Notes under the pieces: model-generated
The model's database searches: none
The model's input: only the letters and a program-made list of their open reading frames with translations
Told to the model about the DNA's origin: nothing
Origin: Nocardioides dongkuii
Lineage (GTDB): Bacteria; Actinomycetota; Actinomycetes; Propionibacteriales; Nocardioidaceae
Length of the DNA stretch: 64,000 nt
Reading direction: 5' to 3'
NCBI RefSeq assembly: GCF_014127485.1
Contig: NZ_CP059903.1
Span: 3,532,001 to 3,596,000 of the forward strand
Shown: one piece after another, positions 47,796 to 56,016 of the stretch
How the letters are laid out: each line of letters starts with the position of its first letter
Position numbering within the stretch: position 1 is the first letter of the stretch
Position numbers and translations under genes: made by a program

Positions 47796-48185
47796 CTCGA
47801 GCTCGTCGGCGAGCGCGCGCAGCAGCTTGGCGGTGGGCCCGGCCGACCGCGCGTCGGGGTGCCGGCCGTGGCGGTAGGCCTCGCCGACGTCGTCGAGCAG
47901 GCGGATCAGGTCCTCGACGATCGCGACCATCTCCTCGGGCTTCTTGCGGCGCGCCTGCGACTGGCTGCGCGCGACCGAGGCCGGCGCCTCGAGCACCCGC
48001 ACCTGCAGGGCCTGGTCGCCGCGGCGGCCCTGGGCGATGCCGAACTCGACGCGGGTGCCGGCCTTGAGGGTCGTCGTCCCCTCGGGAAGGGCCTCGGTGC
48101 GGACGTAGACGTCGGCGCCGTCGTCTTGCGAGAGGAACCCGAAGCCCTTGTCGGCGTCGAACCACTTCACCTTGCCTGTGGGCAC
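47790..48185 (-). CDS. cold-shock domain protein with C-terminal extension
   Basis: A 131-residue protein. Residues 1-65 are a CspA-like cold-shock fold: PTGKVKWFDADKGFGFLSQDD contains RNP1, and DVYVRTEAL stands in place of RNP2 VFVH. Residues 66-131 form a basic then helical extension (SQSQARRKKPEEMVAIVEDLIRLLDDVGEAYRHGR) absent from standard 67-residue Csp proteins but seen in other actinobacteria. It probably binds single-stranded RNA or DNA. GTG start. Confidence 0.9.
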   Translation of the reverse strand: MPTGKVKWFDADKGFGFLSQDDGADVYVRTEALPEGTTTLKAGTRVEFGIAQGRRGDQALQVRVLEAPASVARSQSQARRKKPEEMVAIVEDLIRLLDDVGEAYRHGRHPDARSAGPTAKLLRALADELEA

Positions 48186-48284
48186 GGCCCTGACCTCTTC
48201 CCTCGCCGGCGCGGCCCGGTGCCGCGTCCGACCGCCCAGCCTAGTGGCCGCGCGGGACCCGGCGAGCCGGTTCTGCGTCTGTGG

Positions 48285-49721
48285 TCAGTCGCGCAGGGCG
48301 TCGTTGAGGGAGCCGGACCGGAATCCGCGCGGGTCCACCGCGGCCGCGTCGAAGCCGGCGGAGCGCACCGCGTCCAGGACGGCCGCCTCCAGCTCGGCGG
48401 GGAGCGGCAGCAGGGCGGCGTCGACCTCCACCGAGCCCCGGTCGCCGAGGTCGCGGACCCGCAGGTCGCGGAGGGGTACGCCGGCCAGGGCGGCCCGCGC
48501 GGCCGTCTCGGCCCGCTCGATCCGGCCGAGCCGGTGCGGGGTCACCTCGATGCCGTAGGCGACGCGCGAGGAGAGGCAGGCCGCGGCCGGCTTGTCCCAG
48601 GTCGGCAGCCCCCAGCGGCGGGAGGCCTCGCGGACCTGGGCCTTGGTCAGCCCCGCGTCGCGCAGCGGCGTGATCGCGCCACGCTCGGCCGCGGCCCGGA
48701 TGCCGGGACGGAAGCCGGCCACCGCGTCGTCGGCGTTGGTGCCGGTGGCGACGTGGGCGAGGCCGCGCTCGGCCGCGAGGGGGGCGAGCACGTCGAGGAG
48801 CTCGGCCTTGCAGAAGAAGCAGCGGTCGCCGGCGTTGGCGCGGTAGCCCTCGCGCTCCATCTCGTGGGTGCGGGGCGTGAGCACCTCGACGCCGAGCGAC
48901 TCGGCGAACGCCCGGGCCGGGTCGCGCTCGGCCTCGGGCAGCGAGTGGGAGTAGCCGGTCGCGGCGACGACCCGGTCCGGCCCGAGCGCCCGGACGGCGG
49001 CCGCGAGCAGGAACGCGCTGTCGGCGCCGCCGCTGTAGGCGACCAGCACCGAGCCCCGCGCGCGGAGGTCGGCCTCGAGCGCCGCGAGCCGGGTGGTGAG
49101 CAGGTGCTCCTCGAGCCAGGCGGGGAACTCTTCCAGCGAGTCGAGGACGACGTGGGTGCCGGCGGCGACCAGCTCCTCGCGGGTGCAGCCGCCGGTCAGC
49201 ACCGACACGCTCAGCACGCCCCCGGCGAGCGCCCCCTCGACGTCGTGGACGTGGTCCCCGACGTACACCGACGCGCCCTCGCGGACCAGCACGTCGGCCT
49301 TCCCGACGCCCCACACCCAGCCCTCGAGGTGGTCCACGTCGAACCCGACGTGGTCGAGGTGCAGGCGAGCGTTCTCGGGGAACTTGCCGGTGACCACGAC
49401 GACCCGGCCGCCATGGCGGCGGACCGCCGCGATCGCGTCGTGCGCGCCGGCGAGCGCCGGCACCGGGGCGACCGCGTGGTCGGGGTAGAGGGTGCGGAAC
49501 CGGTCGCCGGCTGCGGGGATCGCGTCGGCGGCGAGGTACGGCGCGAGCAGCTGCTCGAGGGGCGGGCCGAGCCGCGCCGTCATCTCCTCGACCGGGAAGT
49601 CGACCCCGAGCTCGGAGCCGAGCGCCCGCAGCACGGAGCCGAAGCCGGGCACCGTGTCGATCAGCGTCATGTCGAGGTCGAAACCGACCACCAGCGGGGG
49701 TGGGTCGGTGGCCTCGGGCAT
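48285..49721 (-). CDS. HAD phosphatase fused to LarE-like sulfur transferase
   Basis: A 478-residue fusion. Residues 1-205 are a HAD phosphatase (GFDLDMTLIDT with Asp15 and Asp17; VVVVTGKFPENA; VYVGDHVHDVEGA), similar to PpaX/Gph proteins. Residues 210-478 are a LarE-type PP-loop enzyme: SGGADS at 230-235, RCFFCK with Cys301 and Cys304, and KPAAACLSSRVAYG with Cys382, the position expected to donate sulfur. LarE makes the nickel-pincer cofactor of lactate racemase, but larB, larC and larA are not in the window. The fusion is a single continuous frame with no frameshift sign. A TAGCCT -10 box ends 6 nt before the ATG. Confidence 0.85.
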   Translation of the reverse strand: MPEATDPPPLVVGFDLDMTLIDTVPGFGSVLRALGSELGVDFPVEEMTARLGPPLEQLLAPYLAADAIPAAGDRFRTLYPDHAVAPVPALAGAHDAIAAVRRHGGRVVVVTGKFPENARLHLDHVGFDVDHLEGWVWGVGKADVLVREGASVYVGDHVHDVEGALAGGVLSVSVLTGGCTREELVAAGTHVVLDSLEEFPAWLEEHLLTTRLAALEADLRARGSVLVAYSGGADSAFLLAAAVRALGPDRVVAATGYSHSLPEAERDPARAFAESLGVEVLTPRTHEMEREGYRANAGDRCFFCKAELLDVLAPLAAERGLAHVATGTNADDAVAGFRPGIRAAAERGAITPLRDAGLTKAQVREASRRWGLPTWDKPAAACLSSRVAYGIEVTPHRLGRIERAETAARAALAGVPLRDLRVRDLGDRGSVEVDAALLPLPAELEAAVLDAVRSAGFDAAAVDPRGFRSGSLNDALRD

Positions 49722-49727
49722 GGCTGC

Positions 49728-49733
49728 AGGCTA
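49728..49733 (-). promoter_or_regulatory. -10 element of a leaderless promoter (HAD-LarE gene)
   Basis: TAGCCT on the minus strand ends 6 nt before the ATG at 49721. Confidence 0.55.
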
Positions 49734-49829
49734 GTCGGGGCGGGGTCGTCGGTTGGCAGGCTGGGCCGTCCCTGCCACTCTGGGGGTTTCTGGGACGGCT
49801 GGCGACGCGAGGGGCGACGGGGAATCGTG

Positions 49830-51980
49830 ATGCGGACGAGACGAGGACGCGCAGGCGGCGTACGCCGGGCGCCGGCGCTCGTGTGCGCGCTCGCCGCCGT
49901 CCTCGGGTCCGCCCTGGCGCTCGGCCTCCTGGCGCCGGTCCCGGCCGCGCAGGCGGCCCCCCGGACCGCGCTGTACCTGGTCACCCTGGACTCCCCCGGC
50001 ACCGCCGCGGGCCGCACCGGCCCCGCCGTGGTCGGCCGGCTGCGGCTCTCGCTCCAGCAGGACGCCGTGCTGGCCCGCGTCGGCGCGCCCGCCCCGACGT
50101 ACCGCTGGACGACGGCACTCAACGGCGTCGCCGTCGAGCTCACCCCCGCCCAGGCCCGCGAGCTGGCCACCGTCGACCGGGTCGCGGCGGTCGAGCAAAA
50201 CGCCGTGCGGCCGCTGGCCGGCGGCGCTCCGGCCACCTCGGACCTCGCGACGGCCGGCGGCGCCCGCCGCGGCGGGGCCGGCGTCGTCCTCGGGATGGTG
50301 GACACGGGCATCGACCCCGAGAACCCGCTCTTCGCCGACGTCCCCGCGCTGGGGCGGGGGCCGGAGGGGTTCACCGGCGAGTGCCAGCCGGGCGAGGACT
50401 GGGAGACCGGCACCTGCTCGGACAAGCTGGCCGGCGCGCGCTTCTTCGTCGAGGGCTTCGGCGCCGACCGTGTGCGCAGCTCCGCCGACCTCTCCCCCCG
50501 CGACGACCACGGCCACGGCACCCAGCTCGCCTCGGTCGCGGCCGGCAACGCGGGCGTCACGGTGCGCGCCGGCCGCGAGTCGCTCGGGCGGTTCGCGAGC
50601 GTCGCCCCGCAGACCCGGCTCGCGGTCTACAAGGCCTGCTGGACCGCCCCCGACCCCCACGACGACGGGTGCGCCACGGCCGACCTGGTGACCGCGGTGG
50701 ACCGGGCGACGGCCGACGGCGTCGACGTCCTGAACCTCTCGGTGGGCGGACCCGCGCGGGCCGACACCCTCGACCGCGCGCTGCTCGGGGCGGCCGAGGC
50801 CGGCATCGTCGTCGTGGCGGCCGCCGGCAACGGCGGCGCCGACACGTTCGCCGCCCACCCCTCCCCCTGGGTGACGACCGTCGGCGGCACCACCGGGGTC
50901 GCCCGGGTCGGTGAGGTCCGCCTCGGCGACGGCCCCCGGCTGGCCGGCGCCACCGCCGCCTCCCGCAGGGTCGGTCCCGTCCGGCTGGTCCTCGCCGCGG
51001 ACGTCGTCGCGCCGGGCTGGTCGCGGGCGGAGGCCCGCACCTGCGCGCCGGGCAGCCTCGACGCCGGGCGGGTCGACGGCCGGGTGGTGCTGTGCGAGCG
51101 CGGCCGGGTGGCCCGGGTCGGCAAGTCCGAGGCGGTCGCGCGCGCCGACGGCGCCGGGATGGTCCTGGTCAACACCGGGCCCGGCTCGCGCAACGCCGAC
51201 CTGCACGACGTCCCCACCGTCCACCTCGACGCCGGCGACGGGCGCGTCGTACGCCGCTGGGCGCGGCGGCACCCGGCCGGCACCGTGACCCTCGCGCCGC
51301 TCGGCAAGACCCGTACCGCCCCGCGGGTGGTGCCGTGGTCGAGCTCGGGCGACCCCTCGGCCGCCGTGCTGAAGCCGGACGTCGTCGCTCCCGCCACCGG
51401 GCAGCTCGCGGCGGTCCCGGCGTCGGTCCGTGCCGGTCGCTGGGACCTGGTCGCGGGCACGTCGGTGGCCAGCGCCCGCACCGCCGGCGCCGCCGCCGTG
51501 CTGCTCGGCCGGCACGACGACTGGTCCGCGGCGACCGTCCGCTCCGCCCTGGCCACCACCGCGACCGACGCCCCCGGCGGCTCCGTGCTGCGCAGCGGCG
51601 CGGGCCGGATCCGGCTCGAGGAGGCGCCGCGGCCGGGGCTCGCCTACGACCTCGAGCCCGCGGCGTACCGCGCCTGGCTGGCGGGACGGCGTACCTCGCT
51701 GAACACGCCGTCGGTGCTGCTGCACGCGGGCCAGGAGGTCGCCCGCAGGACGGTGACCAACGTCGGCGAGCGGACCATGTACTTCTCCTCGTCCGCCACC
51801 GGCTTCCGGCGCCACCGGGTGCTGGTCACCCCCGCCGCGCTGCGGCTGGACCCGGGCGAGTCGGCCACCTGGACGATGCGGGTCAGCGGCCCCGCGGCGC
51901 GGCCGTTCGACGACGGCTGGGTCACCTGGCGCGGCGCGAACGGCTCGGTCACGCGGGTGCCGGTGCTGCTGACCCGCTGA
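49830..51980 (+). CDS. secreted S8 (subtilisin-like) serine peptidase with PA insert
   Basis: A 716-residue secreted subtilase. An Arg-rich signal peptide ends at about AQAAP (residue 43). An I9-type propeptide covers about 45-125. The S8 domain has Asp158 (GMVDTGIDP), His229 (DHGHGTQLAS), oxyanion Asn334 (AAGNGGAD) and Ser545 (VAGTSVAS). A protease-associated-like insert spans about 390-490 (DGRVVLCERGRVARVGKSEA; GMVLVNTGPG), and an Fn3-like C-terminal domain follows (about 600-716). This order recalls plant-type subtilases. There is no sortase or membrane anchor, so it is probably released. ATG 49830 is preferred; the open frame extends far upstream as a shadow. Confidence 0.92.
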   Translation: MRTRRGRAGGVRRAPALVCALAAVLGSALALGLLAPVPAAQAAPRTALYLVTLDSPGTAAGRTGPAVVGRLRLSLQQDAVLARVGAPAPTYRWTTALNGVAVELTPAQARELATVDRVAAVEQNAVRPLAGGAPATSDLATAGGARRGGAGVVLGMVDTGIDPENPLFADVPALGRGPEGFTGECQPGEDWETGTCSDKLAGARFFVEGFGADRVRSSADLSPRDDHGHGTQLASVAAGNAGVTVRAGRESLGRFASVAPQTRLAVYKACWTAPDPHDDGCATADLVTAVDRATADGVDVLNLSVGGPARADTLDRALLGAAEAGIVVVAAAGNGGADTFAAHPSPWVTTVGGTTGVARVGEVRLGDGPRLAGATAASRRVGPVRLVLAADVVAPGWSRAEARTCAPGSLDAGRVDGRVVLCERGRVARVGKSEAVARADGAGMVLVNTGPGSRNADLHDVPTVHLDAGDGRVVRRWARRHPAGTVTLAPLGKTRTAPRVVPWSSSGDPSAAVLKPDVVAPATGQLAAVPASVRAGRWDLVAGTSVASARTAGAAAVLLGRHDDWSAATVRSALATTATDAPGGSVLRSGAGRIRLEEAPRPGLAYDLEPAAYRAWLAGRRTSLNTPSVLLHAGQEVARRTVTNVGERTMYFSSSATGFRRHRVLVTPAALRLDPGESATWTMRVSGPAARPFDDGWVTWRGANGSVTRVPVLLTR

Positions 51981-51995
51981 GCCCTACATGTGGGC

Positions 51996-52409
51996 CTACT
52001 CCTCGCGGCCCTCGGCCAGCGCGGTGAGCGCCTCCAGCGCGCGCGGGGTGTCCTGGGTGACGACCGGCCCGATCTCCTCGGCGCCGGGACCCTCGATCGT
52101 CGTACGCACCGTCACCTCGGCGCCGTCCCCGGCCGCGACCACGACGTGGTCGATGCGGATCACCAGGTCGCCGATGGTCAGCCGGTCCAGGTAGCGCGCC
52201 CCGGGCTCGACGATCTCCAGCACGAACGGCGCCTCCATCGGCCCCGCCAGCTCCATCGTCCCCGCCGCGCCCTCGGCGAAGTGCCCCTCCATCGCCACGC
52301 TGCGCACCGCCGGGTCCCACCGGTGCCAGGTGCCCGGGTCGCTCCACAGCGCCCACACGTCCGCCGGGCTGGCACTGGTCGTCACGGTCTGCTCGAGCTC
52401 GAAGGTCAT
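51996..52409 (-). CDS. SRPBCC-family protein
   Basis: A 137-residue START/Bet v1-like (SRPBCC) protein: TFELEQTVTTSASPADVWALWSDPGTWHRWDPAVRSV is the characteristic N-terminal strand-helix segment. Members bind hydrophobic ligands or act as polyketide cyclases; no ligand can be assigned. ATG 52409 is preferred because a TAGATT -10 box ends 7 nt upstream and the residues further upstream are encoded by a palindromic repeat. It converges with the subtilase gene. Confidence 0.88.
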   Translation of the reverse strand: MTFELEQTVTTSASPADVWALWSDPGTWHRWDPAVRSVAMEGHFAEGAAGTMELAGPMEAPFVLEIVEPGARYLDRLTIGDLVIRIDHVVVAAGDGAEVTVRTTIEGPGAEEIGPVVTQDTPRALEALTALAEGREE

Positions 52410-52416
52410 GCCCAGC

Positions 52417-52422
52417 AATCTA
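52417..52422 (-). promoter_or_regulatory. -10 element of a leaderless promoter (SRPBCC gene)
   Basis: TAGATT on the minus strand (complement of 52417-52422) ends 7 nt before the ATG at 52409. Confidence 0.55.
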
Positions 52423-52468
52423 GGCCAGCCCGGGCCCGGCTCCCAGGGCCGCAGAGACCCTGTCTCCG

Positions 52469-52531
52469 GGTAGTCCGGCACGTTTCGGTCGTCGAACCCG
52501 GCCGATCACGACCGGAACGTGCCGGACTACC
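52469..52531. repeat. palindromic repeat A
   Basis: Two 24-nt arms (52469-52492 and 52508-52531) starting GGTAGTCCGGCACGTT pair with a single mismatch around a 15-nt loop. Repeat C (52627-52685) is nearly identical. Confidence 0.88.
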
Positions 52532-52539
52532 TCCCCGAC

Positions 52540-52605
52540 GGGGTAGTCCGACACACCCTTGCCGTTCTCCCGGCCCGAAACAGCACGCATGTGTCGGACT
52601 ACCCC
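52540..52605. repeat. palindromic repeat B
   Basis: Two perfect 16-nt arms, GGGGTAGTCCGACACA (52540-52555) and its complement (52590-52605), flank a 34-nt loop. The arm shares TAGTCCG with repeats A and C but then differs. Confidence 0.88.
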
Positions 52606-52626
52606 ACCAACCCGACACCCCACGGA

Positions 52627-52685
52627 TAGTCCGGCACGTTTCGGCCGTCGAACCCGCCCGATCACGACCGGAACGTGCCGGACTA
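52627..52685. repeat. palindromic repeat C, supplying the stop codon of the next gene
   Basis: Arms TAGTCCGGCACGTTTCGG (52627-52644) and the near-complement at 52668-52685. Over about 59 nt it differs from repeat A at two positions. The TAG at the outer end of its right arm (minus strand, 52685-52683) is the stop codon of the RDD-FHA gene. Confidence 0.88.
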
Positions 52686-53969
52686 CCCCGAGGACTCGCG
52701 GGCGACGGTCATCGTGCGGTCGCCGAAGCGGACCACGTCGCCGTCGAGGAGGGTGGAGGGGCGGCCGCCGGTGAGGTGGCGGGGTACGCCGCGGCGGATC
52801 AGCACCGAGCCGTTGGTCGAGCCGCGGTCCATCACGACCAGCGCGCCGTCGGGCACCACCTGGAACTGCGCGTGCGTCTTCGACAGCGACAGGTCCTCGG
52901 AGTGCAGGGGCACCAGCCGGTGCACGGGCTCGCCCGGCCGGCCCTCGGGCCGGCGGCCGACCAGGGTCAGTCCGGTGACCTCGAAGGACTCCCCGGTGTC
53001 GAAGGCGACCCGCCAGCGCGCGACGGGCGGCGGGACCGCGGGCGGCACGGTGGGCGGAGCGGTGGTCGGGGGCGGGGTGGGGGGCGGCGGCGGGGTGGAC
53101 GGCGGCCCCGACGGCGGCGGCGAGGCCGGCGGACCGGCCGGCGGCTGGCCGACCAGCGGGTACCCCAGCCGCCGGCGGCGGGTCCGGGCCGGCGAGGTGG
53201 CGGTGTCCAGGGAGGCCGACTCCTGCGCGGCGTGCCGCGGCTCGGCGGGGGCCGGCGCGGGCGGAGCCGGGACGGGGACCGGCTCGGGCTCCGGCGCGGG
53301 CGCCGCCTCCGGGGCGACGTCCGGGGCGGCCTCCGGAGTCGGCCGGGTCACGGGCGCCGGGGCCTCCGGTCGGGCGACGGCCCGGGGCGCGGAGTCGGGC
53401 GGGGTCTGGGCGCGCGGGGCGAGCCGCATCGCGGTGAGGTTGACGATCGCGCGCGGGGCCGGGGCCTCCTCGACCACCTCGACCGGCGCCGGGCGCACGT
53501 CGACGACGACGGACCGGGCCAGGTGGTCGTGCCACCCGCGGCGCCGGGCGCCCACGTCCATCACGGCGGTCCAGGCGAGCGTGGCCACGCCGAGCCCGAA
53601 CGTCGGCAGCGTCGCGACGCCGAGGACGGCGGTGCGCAGCAGCGCGCGCCCCACGCCGATCGGCGTGCCGGTGGTGGCGTCGACGACCCGCAGCCCGACC
53701 GCCGCGCGCCCGGGCGAGGTGCCGCGCAGCCCGAGCAGGACGGCGTACGCGAGGGAGACCAGCAGCACCGTGCCGACCATCGCGGCGACGCCCGCCGCGG
53801 TGCGGCCCCGCTCGACGAGGAGGAGGTACGCCGCGGCGATGCCGGCCGCGTCCAGGGCCCAGGCCACCAGCCGGTCGAGGGTGAAGGCGTGGAAGCGGCG
53901 CTCCAACCCGGCCGCGGGGTACGTCGTCCCGGCGGCCGCCTGGTCGCTGGTCAGGGTCTGCTCGCTCAC
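52683..53969 (-). CDS. RDD-family membrane protein with C-terminal FHA domain
   Basis: A 428-residue protein. Residues about 20-165 are an RDD membrane domain (FTLDRLVAWALDAAGIAAAYLLL; SPGRAAVGLRVVDATTG; RRRGWHDHLARSVVV). Residues 175-330 are a Pro/Ala-rich linker with PPPPPTPPP tracts. Residues 335-428 are an FHA domain with LVGRRPEG, LSLSKTHAQF and DRGSTNGSVL, which binds phosphothreonine. It overlaps the upstream FHA gene by 4 nt. It is probably a membrane receptor for phosphoproteins. The last residue before the stop borders palindromic repeat C. Confidence 0.9.
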   Translation of the reverse strand: MSEQTLTSDQAAAGTTYPAAGLERRFHAFTLDRLVAWALDAAGIAAAYLLLVERGRTAAGVAAMVGTVLLVSLAYAVLLGLRGTSPGRAAVGLRVVDATTGTPIGVGRALLRTAVLGVATLPTFGLGVATLAWTAVMDVGARRRGWHDHLARSVVVDVRPAPVEVVEEAPAPRAIVNLTAMRLAPRAQTPPDSAPRAVARPEAPAPVTRPTPEAAPDVAPEAAPAPEPEPVPVPAPPAPAPAEPRHAAQESASLDTATSPARTRRRRLGYPLVGQPPAGPPASPPPSGPPSTPPPPPTPPPTTAPPTVPPAVPPPVARWRVAFDTGESFEVTGLTLVGRRPEGRPGEPVHRLVPLHSEDLSLSKTHAQFQVVPDGALVVMDRGSTNGSVLIRRGVPRHLTGGRPSTLLDGDVVRFGDRTMTVARESSG

Positions 53970-55174
53970 GGGCGGGGGTGGGAGACCCGGATCGTGACGC
54001 CGTCGCCGAGGTCGACCACGGCCCCCGGCAGCAGCTGCACGGCGATGCCGGGCTGCAGCGCCTCCGGCGGCAGGCCGGGCTGCACCAGGACCGTGCCGTT
54101 GGTCGAGCCGAGGTCGGTGACGACCGCGCTGCCGTGGTCGGCGCCCGATCCGGGACGGATCTCGAGGTGGGTCGAGGAGATCTCCTGGTGGGGGCTCGGC
54201 ACGGTCACCAGGCGCGGCTGCTCGGTGACGGTGAACCGGCGCGCCTCGGGCGCCCGGCCGACCAGCACGACCCGGTCGACCTCGACGCTCTCCCCGTGGG
54301 AGAAGTCGAGGTGGGCGACCGGCCGCGTGATCGAGGGCGCCGGGGGCTGCCCGGGGATGCCCGGCTGGTCGCGGACCAGCTGGTCCTCGCCGGGACCGCC
54401 GTGGCGGGTGGCGCCGTCGTGGTCGCCGCCCGACCAGCCGGCGGGCGGCACCGGCGGCGGCGGGACCGTCGGTGCGCCCCAGGAGCCGACGTCAGCCGGC
54501 AGGGCGATCGCCTCGGTGAGCTCGCTGTCGTCCGGCTCGGGGTCGTCGAGCAGCGACAGGCCCAGGTTCTCCGCCGGCTCGGCCCTCGGCGCAGGCGCCG
54601 GCTCAGGCTCGAGCTCGACAACGGGTTCGACGTCCGGCTCGACGACGGGCTCGGGGTCGCGCGCCGGGGTGTCGACGGCCACCGGGACGACCTCGTCGGC
54701 GACCTGCTCCTCAGCCACCACCGGCTCGGCGTACGGCGGCCGGTCGACGCGGCCGACCCGGAGCAGGCCGGTGTCGACGCGACGGTCCTCGGCGCCGGGG
54801 GCGTGCCCGTCGACGTCGATGCGGACGGCCGTCACACCGGACAGCACCCGCTCGACCCAGGTGGTGGCGTCGGCGCCGTCGAGCGCGACCGGACCGTCGT
54901 GGGTGTCGATCCCGGCGCGGGCCGGGCCGCGGAGCAGCACCCGGACCCGGTCACCGGTGTCGTCGACCAGGACGAAGGCGGGCAGCGCGCGGAGACCGCC
55001 GGCGATCAGCGCGTCGAGGACCTCGTCGGCGTCAGCGCCCTGGTCGACGAGCTCCCAGAGCGCGGCGACCCGGGACCGCTCGGAGGGCGGCACCAGCACC
55101 GCGACCTGCTCGCCCAGGACGGCGTACCACTCGCCGGTCCGGTAGGACCGGAGAGCGGGGGGCGCGTCGGTCAT
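53966..55174 (-). CDS. FHA-domain protein
   Basis: A 402-residue cytoplasmic protein. The N-terminal about 150 residues form a conserved-looking domain without a name I recognise (RTGEWYAVLGEQVAVLVPP; DEVLDALIAGGLRALPAFVLVDD). An acidic Pro/Glu linker (PEPVVEPDVEPVVELEPE) follows, then an FHA domain (LVGRAPEA; HQEISSTHLEI; DLGSTNGTVL). The ATG at 55174 overlaps the PP2C stop (ATGA). It is the middle gene of a PP2C-FHA-RDD/FHA operon. Confidence 0.9.
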   Translation of the reverse strand: MTDAPPALRSYRTGEWYAVLGEQVAVLVPPSERSRVAALWELVDQGADADEVLDALIAGGLRALPAFVLVDDTGDRVRVLLRGPARAGIDTHDGPVALDGADATTWVERVLSGVTAVRIDVDGHAPGAEDRRVDTGLLRVGRVDRPPYAEPVVAEEQVADEVVPVAVDTPARDPEPVVEPDVEPVVELEPEPAPAPRAEPAENLGLSLLDDPEPDDSELTEAIALPADVGSWGAPTVPPPPVPPAGWSGGDHDGATRHGGPGEDQLVRDQPGIPGQPPAPSITRPVAHLDFSHGESVEVDRVVLVGRAPEARRFTVTEQPRLVTVPSPHQEISSTHLEIRPGSGADHGSAVVTDLGSTNGTVLVQPGLPPEALQPGIAVQLLPGAVVDLGDGVTIRVSHPRP

Positions 55175-55992
55175 GGCAGGGCTCCCAGCTTCTCCTCGAG
55201 GCCGACCCGCTGCCGGTCTGAGTCCTCGGCAGGGTCGTCGGCCCATCCCACCACATCGACGACGACCGCCGTCGCGTTGTCCCGACCTCCGGCGGCGACC
55301 GCCTCGGCGACCAGCCCCTCGGCGGCGTCACGGGGGTCGGGGGCGCGCGCGAGGACGGCGGCGATCTCCTCGTCGTCGAGCATCTCGTTGATCCCATCGG
55401 AGCACAGCACCAGCCGCGACGTGCCGGCCAGCGGCAGCAGGAAGAAGTCGGGCTCGGGGCGGTCGGGCCCGCCGAGGGCGCGCGTGACGACGTGGCGCGC
55501 CGGGTGCTCCGCGGCCTCGGCGGCGGAGATCTCCCCGGCCTCCACCAGCTCCTGGACCAGGCTGTGGTCGACGCTCACCTGCTCGAGCCGGCCGGCGTCG
55601 AAGCGGTACGCGCGGGAGTCGCCGACGTTCGCCAGCAGCCACCGGGTCTCCCCCTCGGCCTCGACGAGCAGCGCGGCCACGGCGGTGGTCCCGGACTGGA
55701 AGTCCGGCTGCCCGGCCGCCTGCTGCTCCGCGACGTACTGGTCGATGCGGGCGTTCGCCGTGTCCAGGACGCCGGCGACGACCTCGGCGCCGCGGGCGGG
55801 GTCGTACCCGGTCGCCGCCAGCCGCGAGAACTCCTCCACCACGATCGCGCTCGCGACGTCGCCCCCGTCGTGGCCGCCCATGCCGTCGGCGACCGCGAAG
55901 ACCGGCGGGCTGGCGAGGTGGGAGTCCTCGTTGACCTCCCGCACCCGGCCGACGTGGGTGGCCGCCCCGTGGTGCAGCTCGACGGCGCTCAC
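55171..55992 (-). CDS. PP2C-family Ser/Thr phosphatase
   Basis: A 273-residue soluble PPM/PP2C phosphatase. The metal-binding motifs are REVNEDS, VADGMGGHDGGDVAS, LCSDGINEML and GGRDNATAVVVDV, all present. It lacks the membrane helix of PstP-type enzymes. It starts with GTG 24 bp from the divergent helicase-associated gene. Together with two FHA proteins it makes a phosphothreonine signalling unit. No Ser/Thr kinase gene is present in the window. Confidence 0.94.
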   Translation of the reverse strand: MSAVELHHGAATHVGRVREVNEDSHLASPPVFAVADGMGGHDGGDVASAIVVEEFSRLAATGYDPARGAEVVAGVLDTANARIDQYVAEQQAAGQPDFQSGTTAVAALLVEAEGETRWLLANVGDSRAYRFDAGRLEQVSVDHSLVQELVEAGEISAAEAAEHPARHVVTRALGGPDRPEPDFFLLPLAGTSRLVLCSDGINEMLDDEEIAAVLARAPDPRDAAEGLVAEAVAAGGRDNATAVVVDVVGWADDPAEDSDRQRVGLEEKLGALP

Positions 55993-56003
55993 GGAAACCT
56001 CGG

Positions 56004-56009
56004 TAGCGT
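56004..56009 (+). promoter_or_regulatory. -10 element of a leaderless promoter (helicase-associated gene)
   Basis: TAGCGT ends 7 nt before the ATG at 56017, within the 24-bp divergent gap. Confidence 0.6.
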
Positions 56010-56016
56010 GGGAACG

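Noticed and set aside
47439..49829. Upstream part of a 1513-codon plus frame ending in the subtilase
   Set aside because: Only the portion from 49830 has a signal peptide and peptidase domains. The upstream part is a shadow of the MFS, cold-shock and HAD-LarE genes.
52410..52481. Extended start of the SRPBCC gene
   Set aside because: The extra residues are translated from palindromic repeat A; ATG 52409 has a -10 box at leaderless spacing.
52469..52685. Possible CRISPR array or transposon ends
   Set aside because: The repeats are long hairpins with related loops, not short repeats with unique spacers, and no transposase gene is present.
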